A stretch of 9,831 nucleotides of DNA, from positions 1 to 9,831 of the forward strand of contig WJKV01000077.1 of assembly GCA_014728875.1 (NCBI GenBank). Reading direction: 5' to 3'. Position 1 is the first letter of the stretch, and every line of letters starts with the position of its first letter. A program made the position numbers and the translations under genes. Positions 1 to 6,009 of the stretch are shown here, one piece after another. The notes under the pieces are model-generated. The model was not told where the DNA came from. It made no database searches and saw nothing but the letters and a program-made list of their open reading frames with translations. Source of the DNA: Candidatus Woesearchaeota archaeon (GTDB taxonomy: Archaea > Nanobdellota > Nanobdellia > Woesearchaeales > WJKV01).

Positions 1-852
1 GACTGGCTGAAAAAGGCAGTCGCAGGAGGAAAAAAAGGCTGGGAAATAATAGAAAGATTTCTTGATAAATTGCCGGATTATCTGAAAAAAGACGGGAAAG
101 TTCTTCTGCTGTTCAGCAGTCTGACGAACAAAAAAAAGATTGATGAACTGATTACTGACAGGCTTTTCGATTTCAAGCAAGTGGCGACAAAAAAGCTTGA
201 TTTTGAAAGATTGTATGTTTATCTTATTAAAAAGTCCGGACTGCTGCTTAAGCTGGAGAAGAAGAAGTTAAAGAACATAAGAAAGATAGCAAAAGGCTGG
301 AGAGGTATTGTGTATGAAGCAAGGCTGGGCAGGAAGAAAGTTGCCATAAAAGTACAGAAACAAGCAGGCGGGCCGAACAGGACAAAGAACGAGGCCAATA
401 TGCTCAAACTGCTGAACAAAAAAAATATAGGGCCTAAATTCCTTTTCACCGATTCAAATTTCTTTGTGATGGAATTCGTTCACGGGCAAAAGATTTGGGA
501 CTATGTAAAGACGCACGACAAGACGCAGATCAAGAAAGCATTGAAAGAGGTGCTGCGCCAGTGCTATGTGATGGACAAGCTTGGTGTCAATAAGGAGGAA
601 ATGCACCGCCCGATAAAACACATCATAATAAATGACGGAATCAAGCTTATCGATTTTGAGAGATGCAGAAAAACACAAAGCCCGAAGAATGTCACGCAGT
701 TCGCACAGTTCCTTTCCAGCACCAATTTCATCGTGGCGCTGAGGAGCAAGGGTTTTGCACTGAACGCTGACAAAATCAGAAGACTGGCAAAGATCTATAA
801 GAGCAACATTAACGATAAGACCCTGGCAAAATTATACAAAGAGATAAAATAG
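1..852 (+). CDS. HemK/Mtq2-like methyltransferase C-terminus fused to COG2112-like protein kinase (5' partial)
   Basis: The frame is open from base 1, so 283 residues are visible and the start lies upstream; the TTG at 70 falls inside a conserved stretch and is not a likely start. Visible residues 1-79 match the last part of an archaeal HemK/Mtq2-type class I methyltransferase, the family that N5-methylates the GGQ glutamine of release factor aRF1: a GG..GWEIIERFLDKLPDYL helix, then the KVLLLFSSLT strand and a closing strand ending VYLIKK. A short basic linker (about 80-92) leads into an atypical protein kinase resembling COG2112: glycine loop KGWRGIVYEA (98-107), VAIK lysine (117), NEANML helix glutamate (131), hinge-like VMEFVHG (156-162), then MHRPIKHIII (201-210) and IDFE (217-220). 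The normal HRD aspartate and DFG glycine are absent. No frameshift is visible between the parts. The SAM-binding and NPPY motifs would lie upstream. Kinase assignment is from motifs; activity and substrate are unknown. Confidence 0.75.
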   Translation, partial: DWLKKAVAGGKKGWEIIERFLDKLPDYLKKDGKVLLLFSSLTNKKKIDELITDRLFDFKQVATKKLDFERLYVYLIKKSGLLLKLEKKKLKNIRKIAKGWRGIVYEARLGRKKVAIKVQKQAGGPNRTKNEANMLKLLNKKNIGPKFLFTDSNFFVMEFVHGQKIWDYVKTHDKTQIKKALKEVLRQCYVMDKLGVNKEEMHRPIKHIIINDGIKLIDFERCRKTQSPKNVTQFAQFLSSTNFIVALRSKGFALNADKIRRLAKIYKSNINDKTLAKLYKEIK

Positions 853-857
853 TAAAT

Positions 858-864
858 AAAAAAA
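858..864 (-). terminator. U7 tract after tfb stop
   Basis: Seven A residues on the + strand give U7 in the tfb message immediately after its TAA stop. Only 12 bp separate this gene from the convergent kinase gene. T-rich DNA inside the tfb 3' end (868-882) could serve the + strand. U-tract termination is usual in archaea; the call is positional. Confidence 0.45.
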
Positions 865-1791
865 TTATCTTTTCTTTTTCTTGCTGCGCTCCAGTTCCTT
901 CTCCAGCTTGAGCGCGTCCAGCAGTTCCTTGTACCTGTTCCGGATGGTGACTTCTGTCACTCTTGCCACGTCTGCGACTTCCCTCTGCGTCCTTTTTTCG
1001 CCGTGCAGCAGTGCGCTCACGTAAAGGGCTGCAGCTGCTATGCCTGTCGGCCCTCTTCCGCTGGTCAGGCCTGCGCCGTGGGCTTTCTCCAGTATCTCGA
1101 CTGCCTTGCTCTGTGTCTTTGCGCTCAGCTCAAGAGAGCTTGCGAATCTTGGGATGTAGTCTGCCGGATTTGAAGGCAGTATCTTTACATTCAGTTCTCT
1201 TGTCACGAACCTGTAAGTCCTGCCGATCTCTTTTCTTTCGATACCGCTGGCTTCGCTCAGTTCGTCAAGAGTCCTAGGAACTTCGTGCCTTCTGCAGGCT
1301 GCATATAATGCGCCGGCAACAACAGATTCCATGCTCCTGCCTCTTACAAGGCCTCTCTGTACTGCAAGAGTATAAACCCTGGCTGCTTCTTCTTCGACTG
1401 ATTTAGGCAGTTTAAGATAAGAACTAACCCTTTTCAGTTCTGCAAGAGCCAGCTTCAGGTTTCTTTCGATAGCAGTGCTTATCCTGTACTGCCATTTCCT
1501 TAGCCTGAAAAATTTGTCTCTGTCTTTCTTGCTTTTAAGGCCGTACAGATCGCCTGTTCTTCCGACTTCTGTGCCAAGACCTTGATCGTGCTTAGTGTAA
1601 GTCATAGGAGCTCCTGTTCTTCTTCCGCTGACGTCTTCGCCGTCTTCGAAATCACGCCATTCCTGGCCGAAATCTACCATCTTTTCTTCGATGACAAGGC
1701 CGCAATCCTTGCAAATTATCTCGCCTTTATCCCTGTTCCAGAATAGATTTATGCCGCTGCATTCAGGGCATTTCTTAACCATGGTTTCCAT
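865..1791 (-). CDS. tfb: Transcription initiation factor IIB (TFB)
   Basis: This is archaeal TFB, which binds the TBP-TATA complex and the BRE and recruits RNA polymerase. The 308 residues are about full length for the family. The N-terminal zinc ribbon has Cys8, Cys11, Cys27 and Cys30. It is followed by the B-reader/linker region (about 42-78, including QEWRDFE and RRTGAPMT). Two cyclin folds follow, at about 105-200 (with GRSMESVVAGALYAACRR) and about 208-297 (with GRGPTGIAAAALY). The last ends in a helix-turn-helix, TQREVADVARVTEVTIRNRY, that should read the BRE. The tail is basic (RSKKKKR). I chose the ATG at 1791 because an AAGGGGGG stretch lies about 6 nt upstream; the alternative ATG at 1782 would be three codons shorter and worse spaced. 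It is convergent with the methyltransferase-kinase gene and divergent from trxB. Whether the genome has further TFB copies cannot be seen. Confidence 0.96.
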   Translation of the reverse strand: METMVKKCPECSGINLFWNRDKGEIICKDCGLVIEEKMVDFGQEWRDFEDGEDVSGRRTGAPMTYTKHDQGLGTEVGRTGDLYGLKSKKDRDKFFRLRKWQYRISTAIERNLKLALAELKRVSSYLKLPKSVEEEAARVYTLAVQRGLVRGRSMESVVAGALYAACRRHEVPRTLDELSEASGIERKEIGRTYRFVTRELNVKILPSNPADYIPRFASSLELSAKTQSKAVEILEKAHGAGLTSGRGPTGIAAAALYVSALLHGEKRTQREVADVARVTEVTIRNRYKELLDALKLEKELERSKKKKR

Positions 1792-1878
1792 ATTGAACCC
1801 CCCTTGATAGTTCTAGATAATTGTTCTTGCCTAAAAAAATTTACCCCCGATTTTTGACATTAAGCTATAACTACGTAA

Positions 1879-1890
1879 TATTTATATATT
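1879..1890 (-). promoter_or_regulatory. Second TATA-like box for tfb
   Basis: Read on the minus strand this is AATATATAAATA, an AT-rich TATA-like element about 20 bp nearer to tfb than the stronger box at 1901-1912. Its predicted transcript start is near 1858, giving a leader of about 65 nt. It may be an alternative promoter or simply AT-rich DNA. Confidence 0.35.
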
Positions 1891-1900
1891 TGACACATAG

Positions 1901-1912
1901 CTTATATATAAA
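1901..1912 (-). promoter_or_regulatory. TATA box of tfb, nearly symmetrical
   Basis: On the minus strand this reads TTTATATATAAG, preceded by AAAGA, a good archaeal BRE-TATA pair. Transcription should start near 1880 and leave a leader of about 85-90 nt for tfb. The core TATATATA is palindromic, so it could also drive the + strand, with a start near 1931 at the structured element described below. Confidence 0.6.
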
Positions 1913-1930
1913 TCTTTCTGTTTTTGGGAA

Positions 1931-2020
1931 CCAAAAAAGCCCTCTAATGGCTTGATTTACGATGATTAGCAGGATTTCATGATTTTATAAATCAATAATG
2001 AAAAGCCTTAAATTTTTTTC
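1931..2020 (+). ncRNA. Possible small structured RNA or leader element between tfb and trxB
   Basis: This is the main non-coding stretch of the window (1792-2086, 295 bp). About 25 bp after the symmetrical TATA box the sequence can fold: TTGATTTA (1952-1959) pairs perfectly with TAAATCAA (1988-1995), and flanking GGC (1949-1951) can pair with GCC (2005-2007) across a bulge. An inner ATGA/TCAT pair (1962-1965/1977-1980) is possible. A competing small hairpin is AAGCC (1937-1941) with GGCTT (1949-1953). A run of seven T follows (2013-2019), fitting archaeal termination. I recognise no known RNA family. It could be a short transcript, an attenuated leader for trxB, or chance pairing in AT-rich DNA. 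Confidence 0.25.
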
Positions 2021-2045
2021 TAGGAAACATTTTTAATTCTTCTAT

Positions 2046-2060
2046 CAAAAGCTTTTAATA
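2046..2060 (+). promoter_or_regulatory. BRE/TATA promoter of trxB, probably leaderless
   Basis: CAAAAG followed by CTTTTAATA (2052-2060) is centred about 31 bp before the trxB ATG. The message would start within a few bases of the start codon. The bases before the ATG (TCGCAAAAAAAG) contain no Shine-Dalgarno site, which agrees with leaderless translation. Confidence 0.5.
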
Positions 2061-2086
2061 CTATGATTCTTTAATCGCAAAAAAAG

Positions 2087-3178
2087 ATGGCGAAGAAAAA
2101 AAAGAGAAAAGAGAAAAAAGAGTCAAAGAAAACAGAAAAGACAAAGAAAAAGAAGCAAGAGAAAAAGACAGGGAAAAAAGTAAAAAAGAAAAAGAAGCAA
2201 GAGAAAAAAACAGAGACAAAAGGAAAGAAAGAAAAAAAAGGGAAAAAGACCAAAAAAAAGATAGAAGAGCTGATTATCCTTGGAAGCGGTTGTGCAGGCA
2301 TGACTGCTGCGATCTATGCTGCAAGAGCTGATCTGGAGCCTTTGCTTTTGGCAGGGCCAGAAAAAGGCGGGCAATTGATATGGACAACAAAGGTCGAGAA
2401 TTATCCGGGCTTTCCAGAAGGCATTGACGGAACTAAACTAACAGAACTGTTCAGGAAGCAGGCAGAAAGATTTGGTACGAAAGTAATCGATGACAAGGCT
2501 GTTTCTTTTGAAGCAAAGAAAACTTATTTTAACATAGGCACTGAAAAGGAATCCTTTAAGGCGAAAGCAGTTATCATCGCTACAGGTGCAAGAGCCAAGA
2601 TGCTCGGCCTCAAGAGCGAGCAAAAATATTTCGGCAGGGGCGTGTCAACCTGCGCATCTTGCGATGCTTATTTTTTCAAAGGGAAAGATGTCGTTGTTGT
2701 AGGCGGAGGGGACAGTGCATGCACAGAAGCATTGTTCATGGCAAAACTGGACATAAATGTGACCATAATCCATAGAAGAGACAAATTAAGGGCCAGCAAG
2801 ATAATGCAGGAAAGGGTATTCAAGAACAAGAAGATAGAAATGATCTGGGACAGTGTTGTCGAAGAAGTTCTTGGCGACGGAACAATGGTGACAGGCGTGA
2901 AGATAAAGAATGTGAAGACCGGAAAAACAAAGAAAATTAAATGTGCAGCGATGTTCCTGGCAATAGGGCACAAGCCAAACACTGAAATCTTCAAGGACAA
3001 GATAAAAATGGACAATAAGGGTTTCATTATTGCAGAAGATACCAAAACAAATATCAAAGGCGTCTTTGCAGCAGGCGATGTCCAGGATCCTGTGTACAAG
3101 CAGGCTGTGACTGCTGCAGGAAGCGGCTGCAAAGCAGCACTGGAGGCTGAGGGTTATCTGGCAGAATCAAAACAATAA
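2087..3178 (+). CDS. trxB: Thioredoxin reductase with 58-residue polylysine N-terminal extension
   Basis: This flavoprotein moves electrons from NAD(P)H through FAD and a disulfide to thioredoxin-like proteins. From about residue 60 it is a standard low-molecular-weight TrxR of about 305 residues. It has the FAD loop GSGCAGMTAAIYAARA (66-81), GGQL and VENYPGFP (94-110), ATGA (165-168), the redox pair CASC (Cys189/Cys192), the nucleotide site GGGDSA (206-211) with HRRDKLRA (229-236, favouring NADPH), and the C-terminal GVFAAGD (325-331). Residues 1-58 have no counterpart in ordinary TrxR: about 35 Lys and 7 Glu, with KKKKQEKKT occurring twice (20-28 and 34-42). I see no ATG, GTG or TTG near residue 58 to give a short form, and the promoter points at the long start. 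The cytoplasmic tail might bind nucleic acid, ribosomes or acidic membrane lipid; that is inference. The protein is 363 aa. Confidence 0.95.
   Translation: MAKKKKRKEKKESKKTEKTKKKKQEKKTGKKVKKKKKQEKKTETKGKKEKKGKKTKKKIEELIILGSGCAGMTAAIYAARADLEPLLLAGPEKGGQLIWTTKVENYPGFPEGIDGTKLTELFRKQAERFGTKVIDDKAVSFEAKKTYFNIGTEKESFKAKAVIIATGARAKMLGLKSEQKYFGRGVSTCASCDAYFFKGKDVVVVGGGDSACTEALFMAKLDINVTIIHRRDKLRASKIMQERVFKNKKIEMIWDSVVEEVLGDGTMVTGVKIKNVKTGKTKKIKCAAMFLAIGHKPNTEIFKDKIKMDNKGFIIAEDTKTNIKGVFAAGDVQDPVYKQAVTAAGSGCKAALEAEGYLAESKQ
2143..2208 (+). repeat. 24-bp direct repeat inside the polylysine region
   Basis: AAAGAAAAAGAAGCAAGAGA plus four further A occurs exactly at 2143-2166 and 2185-2208, offset by 42 bp (14 codons), so the frame is kept. 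It encodes the repeated KKQEK unit in the TrxR extension. This suggests the tail grew at least partly by in-frame duplication. Confidence 0.8.
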
Positions 3179-3217
3179 AAATAATAATCAAAAATGAAAT
3201 ACTAAGGTGATAAAACA

Positions 3218-3766
3218 ATGATCAATCAACAGCATAAAAACCAAAGAATCGGAGTTTTCGTTGATGTGCAGAACATGTATTACAGTGCGAAACATCTTCA
3301 TAATGCTAAAGTTAATTTCAGAGAGATAATGAAGACTGCGGTCGCAGGCAGGAAACTGATAAGGGCGATTTGCTATGTTGTGAAGGCTGACGAGGTCGGA
3401 GAAAAGGGCTTTTATGATGCACTGAACTCTGCAGGATTTGAAGTGAAGTTCAAGGACCTGCAGGTCTTTCTCGGCGGCGCAAAGAAAGGCGACTGGGATG
3501 TGGGAATCGCAATGGACATAATGAAGCTGGCTTCGAAACTGGATGTTATAGTGCTTGTCAGCGGAGACGGCGATTTTGTTGATTTGCTGGAGCATGCGAA
3601 AGCACTAGGCTGCAGAGTGGAATGCATCGGGTTCGGCAGGGCGAGCAGCAGCAAATTGAAGGATGCGGCGCATATATTTGTTGACATGGATACGAGCAAG
3701 AAATATCTGCTCAAGTCTTACAGGGGATCTGCAAGAAGATCTGGAAGATCCGGACGGAAAAGATAA
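3218..3766 (+). CDS. NYN-domain (LabA/DUF88-like, PIN-fold) putative ribonuclease
   Basis: The 182-residue protein is essentially one NYN domain, a PIN-like fold that in characterised members cuts RNA using clustered aspartates. Visible motifs are IGVFVDVQNMYY (11-22, Asp16 and Asn19), KKGDWDVGIAMDIM (89-102, Asp92, Asp94, Asp100) and VLVSGDGDFVDLLEHAKALG (112-131, Asp117 and Asp119), then the VECIGF strand (134-139). All acidic positions expected of an active enzyme are present. The last 15 residues are rich in Arg, Ser and Gly (SARRSGRSGRKR) and could hold RNA. The ATG at 3218 is preceded by AAGGTGAT (3204-3211). The gene lies 39 bp after trxB, probably in the same transcript, and its TAA overlaps the tpiA ATG by one base. 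The natural substrate is unknown; bacterial LabA relatives act in other contexts and give no guide. Confidence 0.85.
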   Translation: MINQQHKNQRIGVFVDVQNMYYSAKHLHNAKVNFREIMKTAVAGRKLIRAICYVVKADEVGEKGFYDALNSAGFEVKFKDLQVFLGGAKKGDWDVGIAMDIMKLASKLDVIVLVSGDGDFVDLLEHAKALGCRVECIGFGRASSSKLKDAAHIFVDMDTSKKYLLKSYRGSARRSGRSGRKR

Positions 3767-4422
3767 TGCCATTATTCGTCGTGAATTTCAAGACGTATGA
3801 GAACGGTACAGGCAAGAAGGCCCTGAGACTTGCGAAAATAATCGATAAGGCCGCCCAGAATTTCAGGGATACAGACATAGACATCATAGTCGCTCTTCAG
3901 CCTGCAGATATTAGAATGATAGCTGGCAAAGTCTCCATCCCTGTGTTCGGCCAGCACGCCGACCCTATTTCTTTTGGACCACATACTGGAGGCATACTGC
4001 TTGAATCTTTGAAAGAAGCAGGTGCAAGAGGCGTCATAATTAATCATTCTGAAAAAGGATTGAAGCTAAAACAGATCGAGAAAATAATAAAGAAGGCGAA
4101 AAAAATGGATTTTCCTGTCCTTGTCTGCGCTCCTGACCTGAAGACAGGAGAGAAAATCAAAAAATTGCAGCCTGATTTCATAGCAATAGAGCCGCCTGAG
4201 CTTATCGGCGGCAAAAAAAGCGTGAGCACAACAAAACCCGGACTGATAAAGAAAAGTGTGAGCAAATTAGGAAAAGATCTTATTGTGGGGGCCGGAATAA
4301 GCAAATTTGATGATGTGAAAAAAGCCATCGACTTTGGGGCGAACGGCGTGCTCATTTCAAATGCAGTTGTCAATGCAAAAAATCCAAATAATGTCCTGAA
4401 GGACATGCTTTCTGCGTTTTGA
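3766..4422 (+). CDS. tpiA: Triosephosphate isomerase, short archaeal type
   Basis: It interconverts dihydroxyacetone phosphate and glyceraldehyde 3-phosphate in glycolysis/gluconeogenesis. At 218 residues it has the compact archaeal length rather than the roughly 250 of bacterial and eukaryotic enzymes. Catalytic residues are in place: Asn7 and Lys9 (VVNFKTY), His94 (NHSE, 93-96) and Glu142 (AIEPPELIG, 140-148), where the mobile loop follows. The phosphate-binding parts GAGISK (175-180) and GVLISNAVV (194-202) close the barrel. FGQHADP (61-67) and GAHTGG-like GPHTGG (71-76) are also typical. The start codon shares a base with the NYN stop (TAATG), implying translational coupling. No separate promoter is visible. 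Confidence 0.95.
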   Translation: MPLFVVNFKTYENGTGKKALRLAKIIDKAAQNFRDTDIDIIVALQPADIRMIAGKVSIPVFGQHADPISFGPHTGGILLESLKEAGARGVIINHSEKGLKLKQIEKIIKKAKKMDFPVLVCAPDLKTGEKIKKLQPDFIAIEPPELIGGKKSVSTTKPGLIKKSVSKLGKDLIVGAGISKFDDVKKAIDFGANGVLISNAVVNAKNPNNVLKDMLSAF

Positions 4423-4425
4423 ACC

Positions 4426-4490
4426 GAATAGTTTAAATATCTGTATTATATTATTTGCATTAATCGTGCTTTTTAAAAAATAGAGGTGAT
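4426..4490 (+). promoter_or_regulatory. Promoter and ribosome site of the lipoprotein gene
   Basis: GAATAG followed by TTTAAATAT (4432-4440) is a BRE/TATA-like element beginning just after the tpiA stop. Transcription would start near 4462-4466. The site GAGGTGAT (4483-4490) lies 3 nt before the ATG at 4494. The lipoprotein is therefore probably transcribed on its own as well as by read-through. Confidence 0.5.
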
Positions 4491-4493
4491 ATA

Positions 4494-5240
4494 ATGAATA
4501 AATTAATGATTTTATTTTCTGTCATTGTAGCGGGATTGTTCTTAGTGAGCTGTGCGCCAGCTGAAAAGCCAATCGTATGCGATCCGCCGTATATCTTGGT
4601 CGGAAACGAATGCTGCCTTGACGAGAACAACAACGGCATCTGTGATGTTGATGAGGCTCCTGAGATTCCAGCACCTGCTCCGGTTCCAGCTCCTGTTGTA
4701 GAGGAAGCTCCTATGGAAGAGATGGAGGAAATGGAAGAAGAAGCTGAAGAAGAAATGCCTATGATGGAAGAGGAAGCAGCTGCTGAGATGGAAGAAGAGA
4801 TAGAAGAAGTGCCTGAAGGAGAGACAGAACTGGACATGTTCTTGAGGACAGCAGAAAAGACTTACGGAGAGCCTTTTGAAAGAGGATCAACTCCTGCAGA
4901 CCAGCCGCCTCAGTTTTTGATGGACATTGCTGCAAAAGACAGATACGGATTCGAATTAGGCAACAGGATAAGAAGATGGTGGGTAGGCTTTGATGCAATA
5001 CCTTCAATTGAATTGTACGGAACAATCGCAATGAAGGACGGCGAGCAAGTGATACTGCCTGTTAAGCCTACATCAAATCTGATTTTCAAGAACAGCGAAC
5101 AATGCATTGGAAATCCTAACTGTGCAGACGTTCCTTTTGCCTACCAATGGGACAAAGGAGAAGTGACTTTCCTTTACTGTCCTACGAACTGGGACATCTG
5201 CAAGCAGGCAAAAATAAGATTTATTGACAGATACAGTTAA
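4494..5240 (+). CDS. Secreted lipoprotein with Cys/Asp-rich module and acidic linker, function unknown
   Basis: The 248-residue protein begins with a signal peptide: MNKLM, a hydrophobic stretch (5-18), then the lipobox LVSC with Cys20 as the probable lipidated residue. It should sit on the outer face of the membrane. Residues 26-54 form a small module with Cys29, Cys40, Cys41 and Cys50 and the DENNNGICDVDE segment (43-54), which resembles a calcium-binding loop. A Pro/Ala spacer (56-69) is followed by a Glu/Met-rich acidic linker (70-113). The C-terminal domain (about 112-248) is Trp/Tyr-rich (RRWWVGF at 160-166) and has Cys204/Cys210 and Cys229/Cys236, plausible disulfide pairs. I do not recognise the C-terminal fold. 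Similar N-terminal modules are, as I recall, common in DPANN surface proteins. The start is supported by a strong ribosome site. Confidence 0.8.
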   Translation: MNKLMILFSVIVAGLFLVSCAPAEKPIVCDPPYILVGNECCLDENNNGICDVDEAPEIPAPAPVPAPVVEEAPMEEMEEMEEEAEEEMPMMEEEAAAEMEEEIEEVPEGETELDMFLRTAEKTYGEPFERGSTPADQPPQFLMDIAAKDRYGFELGNRIRRWWVGFDAIPSIELYGTIAMKDGEQVILPVKPTSNLIFKNSEQCIGNPNCADVPFAYQWDKGEVTFLYCPTNWDICKQAKIRFIDRYS

Positions 5241-5270
5241 ACTGCTTTTCTTCTTTTATTTTTTTGTTTC
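5241..5270 (+). terminator. T-rich terminator after the lipoprotein gene
   Basis: The 30 bp between two convergent genes contain T-runs (TTTTCTTCTTTTATTTTTTT, 5246-5265). This is a typical hairpin-less archaeal U-tract terminator for the + strand gene. I see no equivalent T-run for the minus-strand gene here. Confidence 0.55.
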
Positions 5271-5987
5271 TTAATCTTTCTTAAAGATCTTATTCAAGAT
5301 GTCTATCGTGAACAGGATTGTGGCGTGCGCCTGTTCTTTTGACGGATTGAAGACCTTGCTCTGCTTGTGTACAGAGCTGATCCTGACCTTGTTTATCAGG
5401 TGTATCTGCTCATTGATGCCGGGTCCCAGTTCGATGCCGTGCTCTGATAATTTGGCAACCATCTTTCCGAGACCGATGCCTGGACTGGTCTCCATGAGGT
5501 CCTTGCTTGTTTTTTCATAGTACATCCTGTGCAGTGCAGTTTCCAATATTTTTGCTGATAATATAACTGCTGCCTTGTAGCATCCGCTGTCAAAGCAAAG
5601 CTGCATCTCTTTGATGTCTGACAATAATTCTGATTTTATAACAGCAGGAATAGGCGGGAGCTCGAATTTGAAGTTCTGTTTTTCCTTGAAATCTATATTG
5701 TCGAACAGTTGTTCTAGTCTTTCTATTCTCTTGTTGAGTTCCTCCTGGTCAGGATTGTTTGAATAGAGGTCTATTGTTTCAAGCAAAAGATTTGCAGCTT
5801 CTAGAACAGTGTCTGTCTTTTCTAATCCGTTCACATGGCCAAGCAGCTCGTTCAATTTTGACTTGCCAAGGTTATGGTAATATTGGGCCTTTGTTTTGTT
5901 GAAATCATGCAAAGAGCCGCTCTTTATTCCTGCATATTTTATGCATTTCTTCAGCTCTGCCAGGCTGTTTTCTATCGAGTTCTTCAT
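5271..5987 (-). CDS. DUF4145/HEPN-like protein
   Basis: With the ATG at 5987 the protein has 238 residues. An in-frame TTG at 6029 would add 14 residues, but these would be encoded by the promoter, and the TATA-like box at 6010-6023 is correctly spaced for a leaderless message from 5987. The N-terminal half (1-105) is helical and partly coiled (LNKRIERLEQLFDN, 84-97). The C-terminal half (about 118-236) resembles the DUF4145 branch of the HEPN superfamily: DIKEMQLCFDSGCYKAAVIL (124-143), ILETALHRMYYEKT, a GLGKMVAKL segment, and finally KVRISSVHK (200-208), which holds Arg202 and His207 in the RX4H pattern of HEPN ribonucleases. The position after Arg is Ile rather than the usual polar residue. 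HEPN proteins include toxins, defence RNases and non-catalytic partners; no antitoxin-like partner is adjacent. Confidence 0.65.
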   Translation of the reverse strand: MKNSIENSLAELKKCIKYAGIKSGSLHDFNKTKAQYYHNLGKSKLNELLGHVNGLEKTDTVLEAANLLLETIDLYSNNPDQEELNKRIERLEQLFDNIDFKEKQNFKFELPPIPAVIKSELLSDIKEMQLCFDSGCYKAAVILSAKILETALHRMYYEKTSKDLMETSPGIGLGKMVAKLSEHGIELGPGINEQIHLINKVRISSVHKQSKVFNPSKEQAHATILFTIDILNKIFKKD

Positions 5988-6009
5988 GCGAAAAGAGAAA
6001 ACATTTTCT

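Noticed and set aside
70..852. TTG at 70 as the start of a separate kinase gene
   Set aside because: The frame is open back to base 1 and the upstream residues match the methyltransferase family, so the TTG is an internal Leu codon.
1957..1970. C-box-like ACGATGA as a C/D box sRNA
   Set aside because: It differs from the consensus and I found no matching D box (CTGA) or second box pair nearby.
1998..2036. 12-codon mini-ORF upstream of trxB
   Set aside because: It has no ribosome site, lies upstream of the likely trxB transcript start and is too short to support.
2087..2260. A-rich tract as a CRISPR, microsatellite or inserted element
   Set aside because: The reading frame is continuous, the repeat units are irregular, and it is fused to an intact TrxR; it is better seen as a coding low-complexity tail.
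2071..2374. Minus-strand Phe-rich frames opposite the trxB 5' end
   Set aside because: They are the complement of the AAA/AAG lysine codons, which reads as Phe/Leu codons; no independent evidence.
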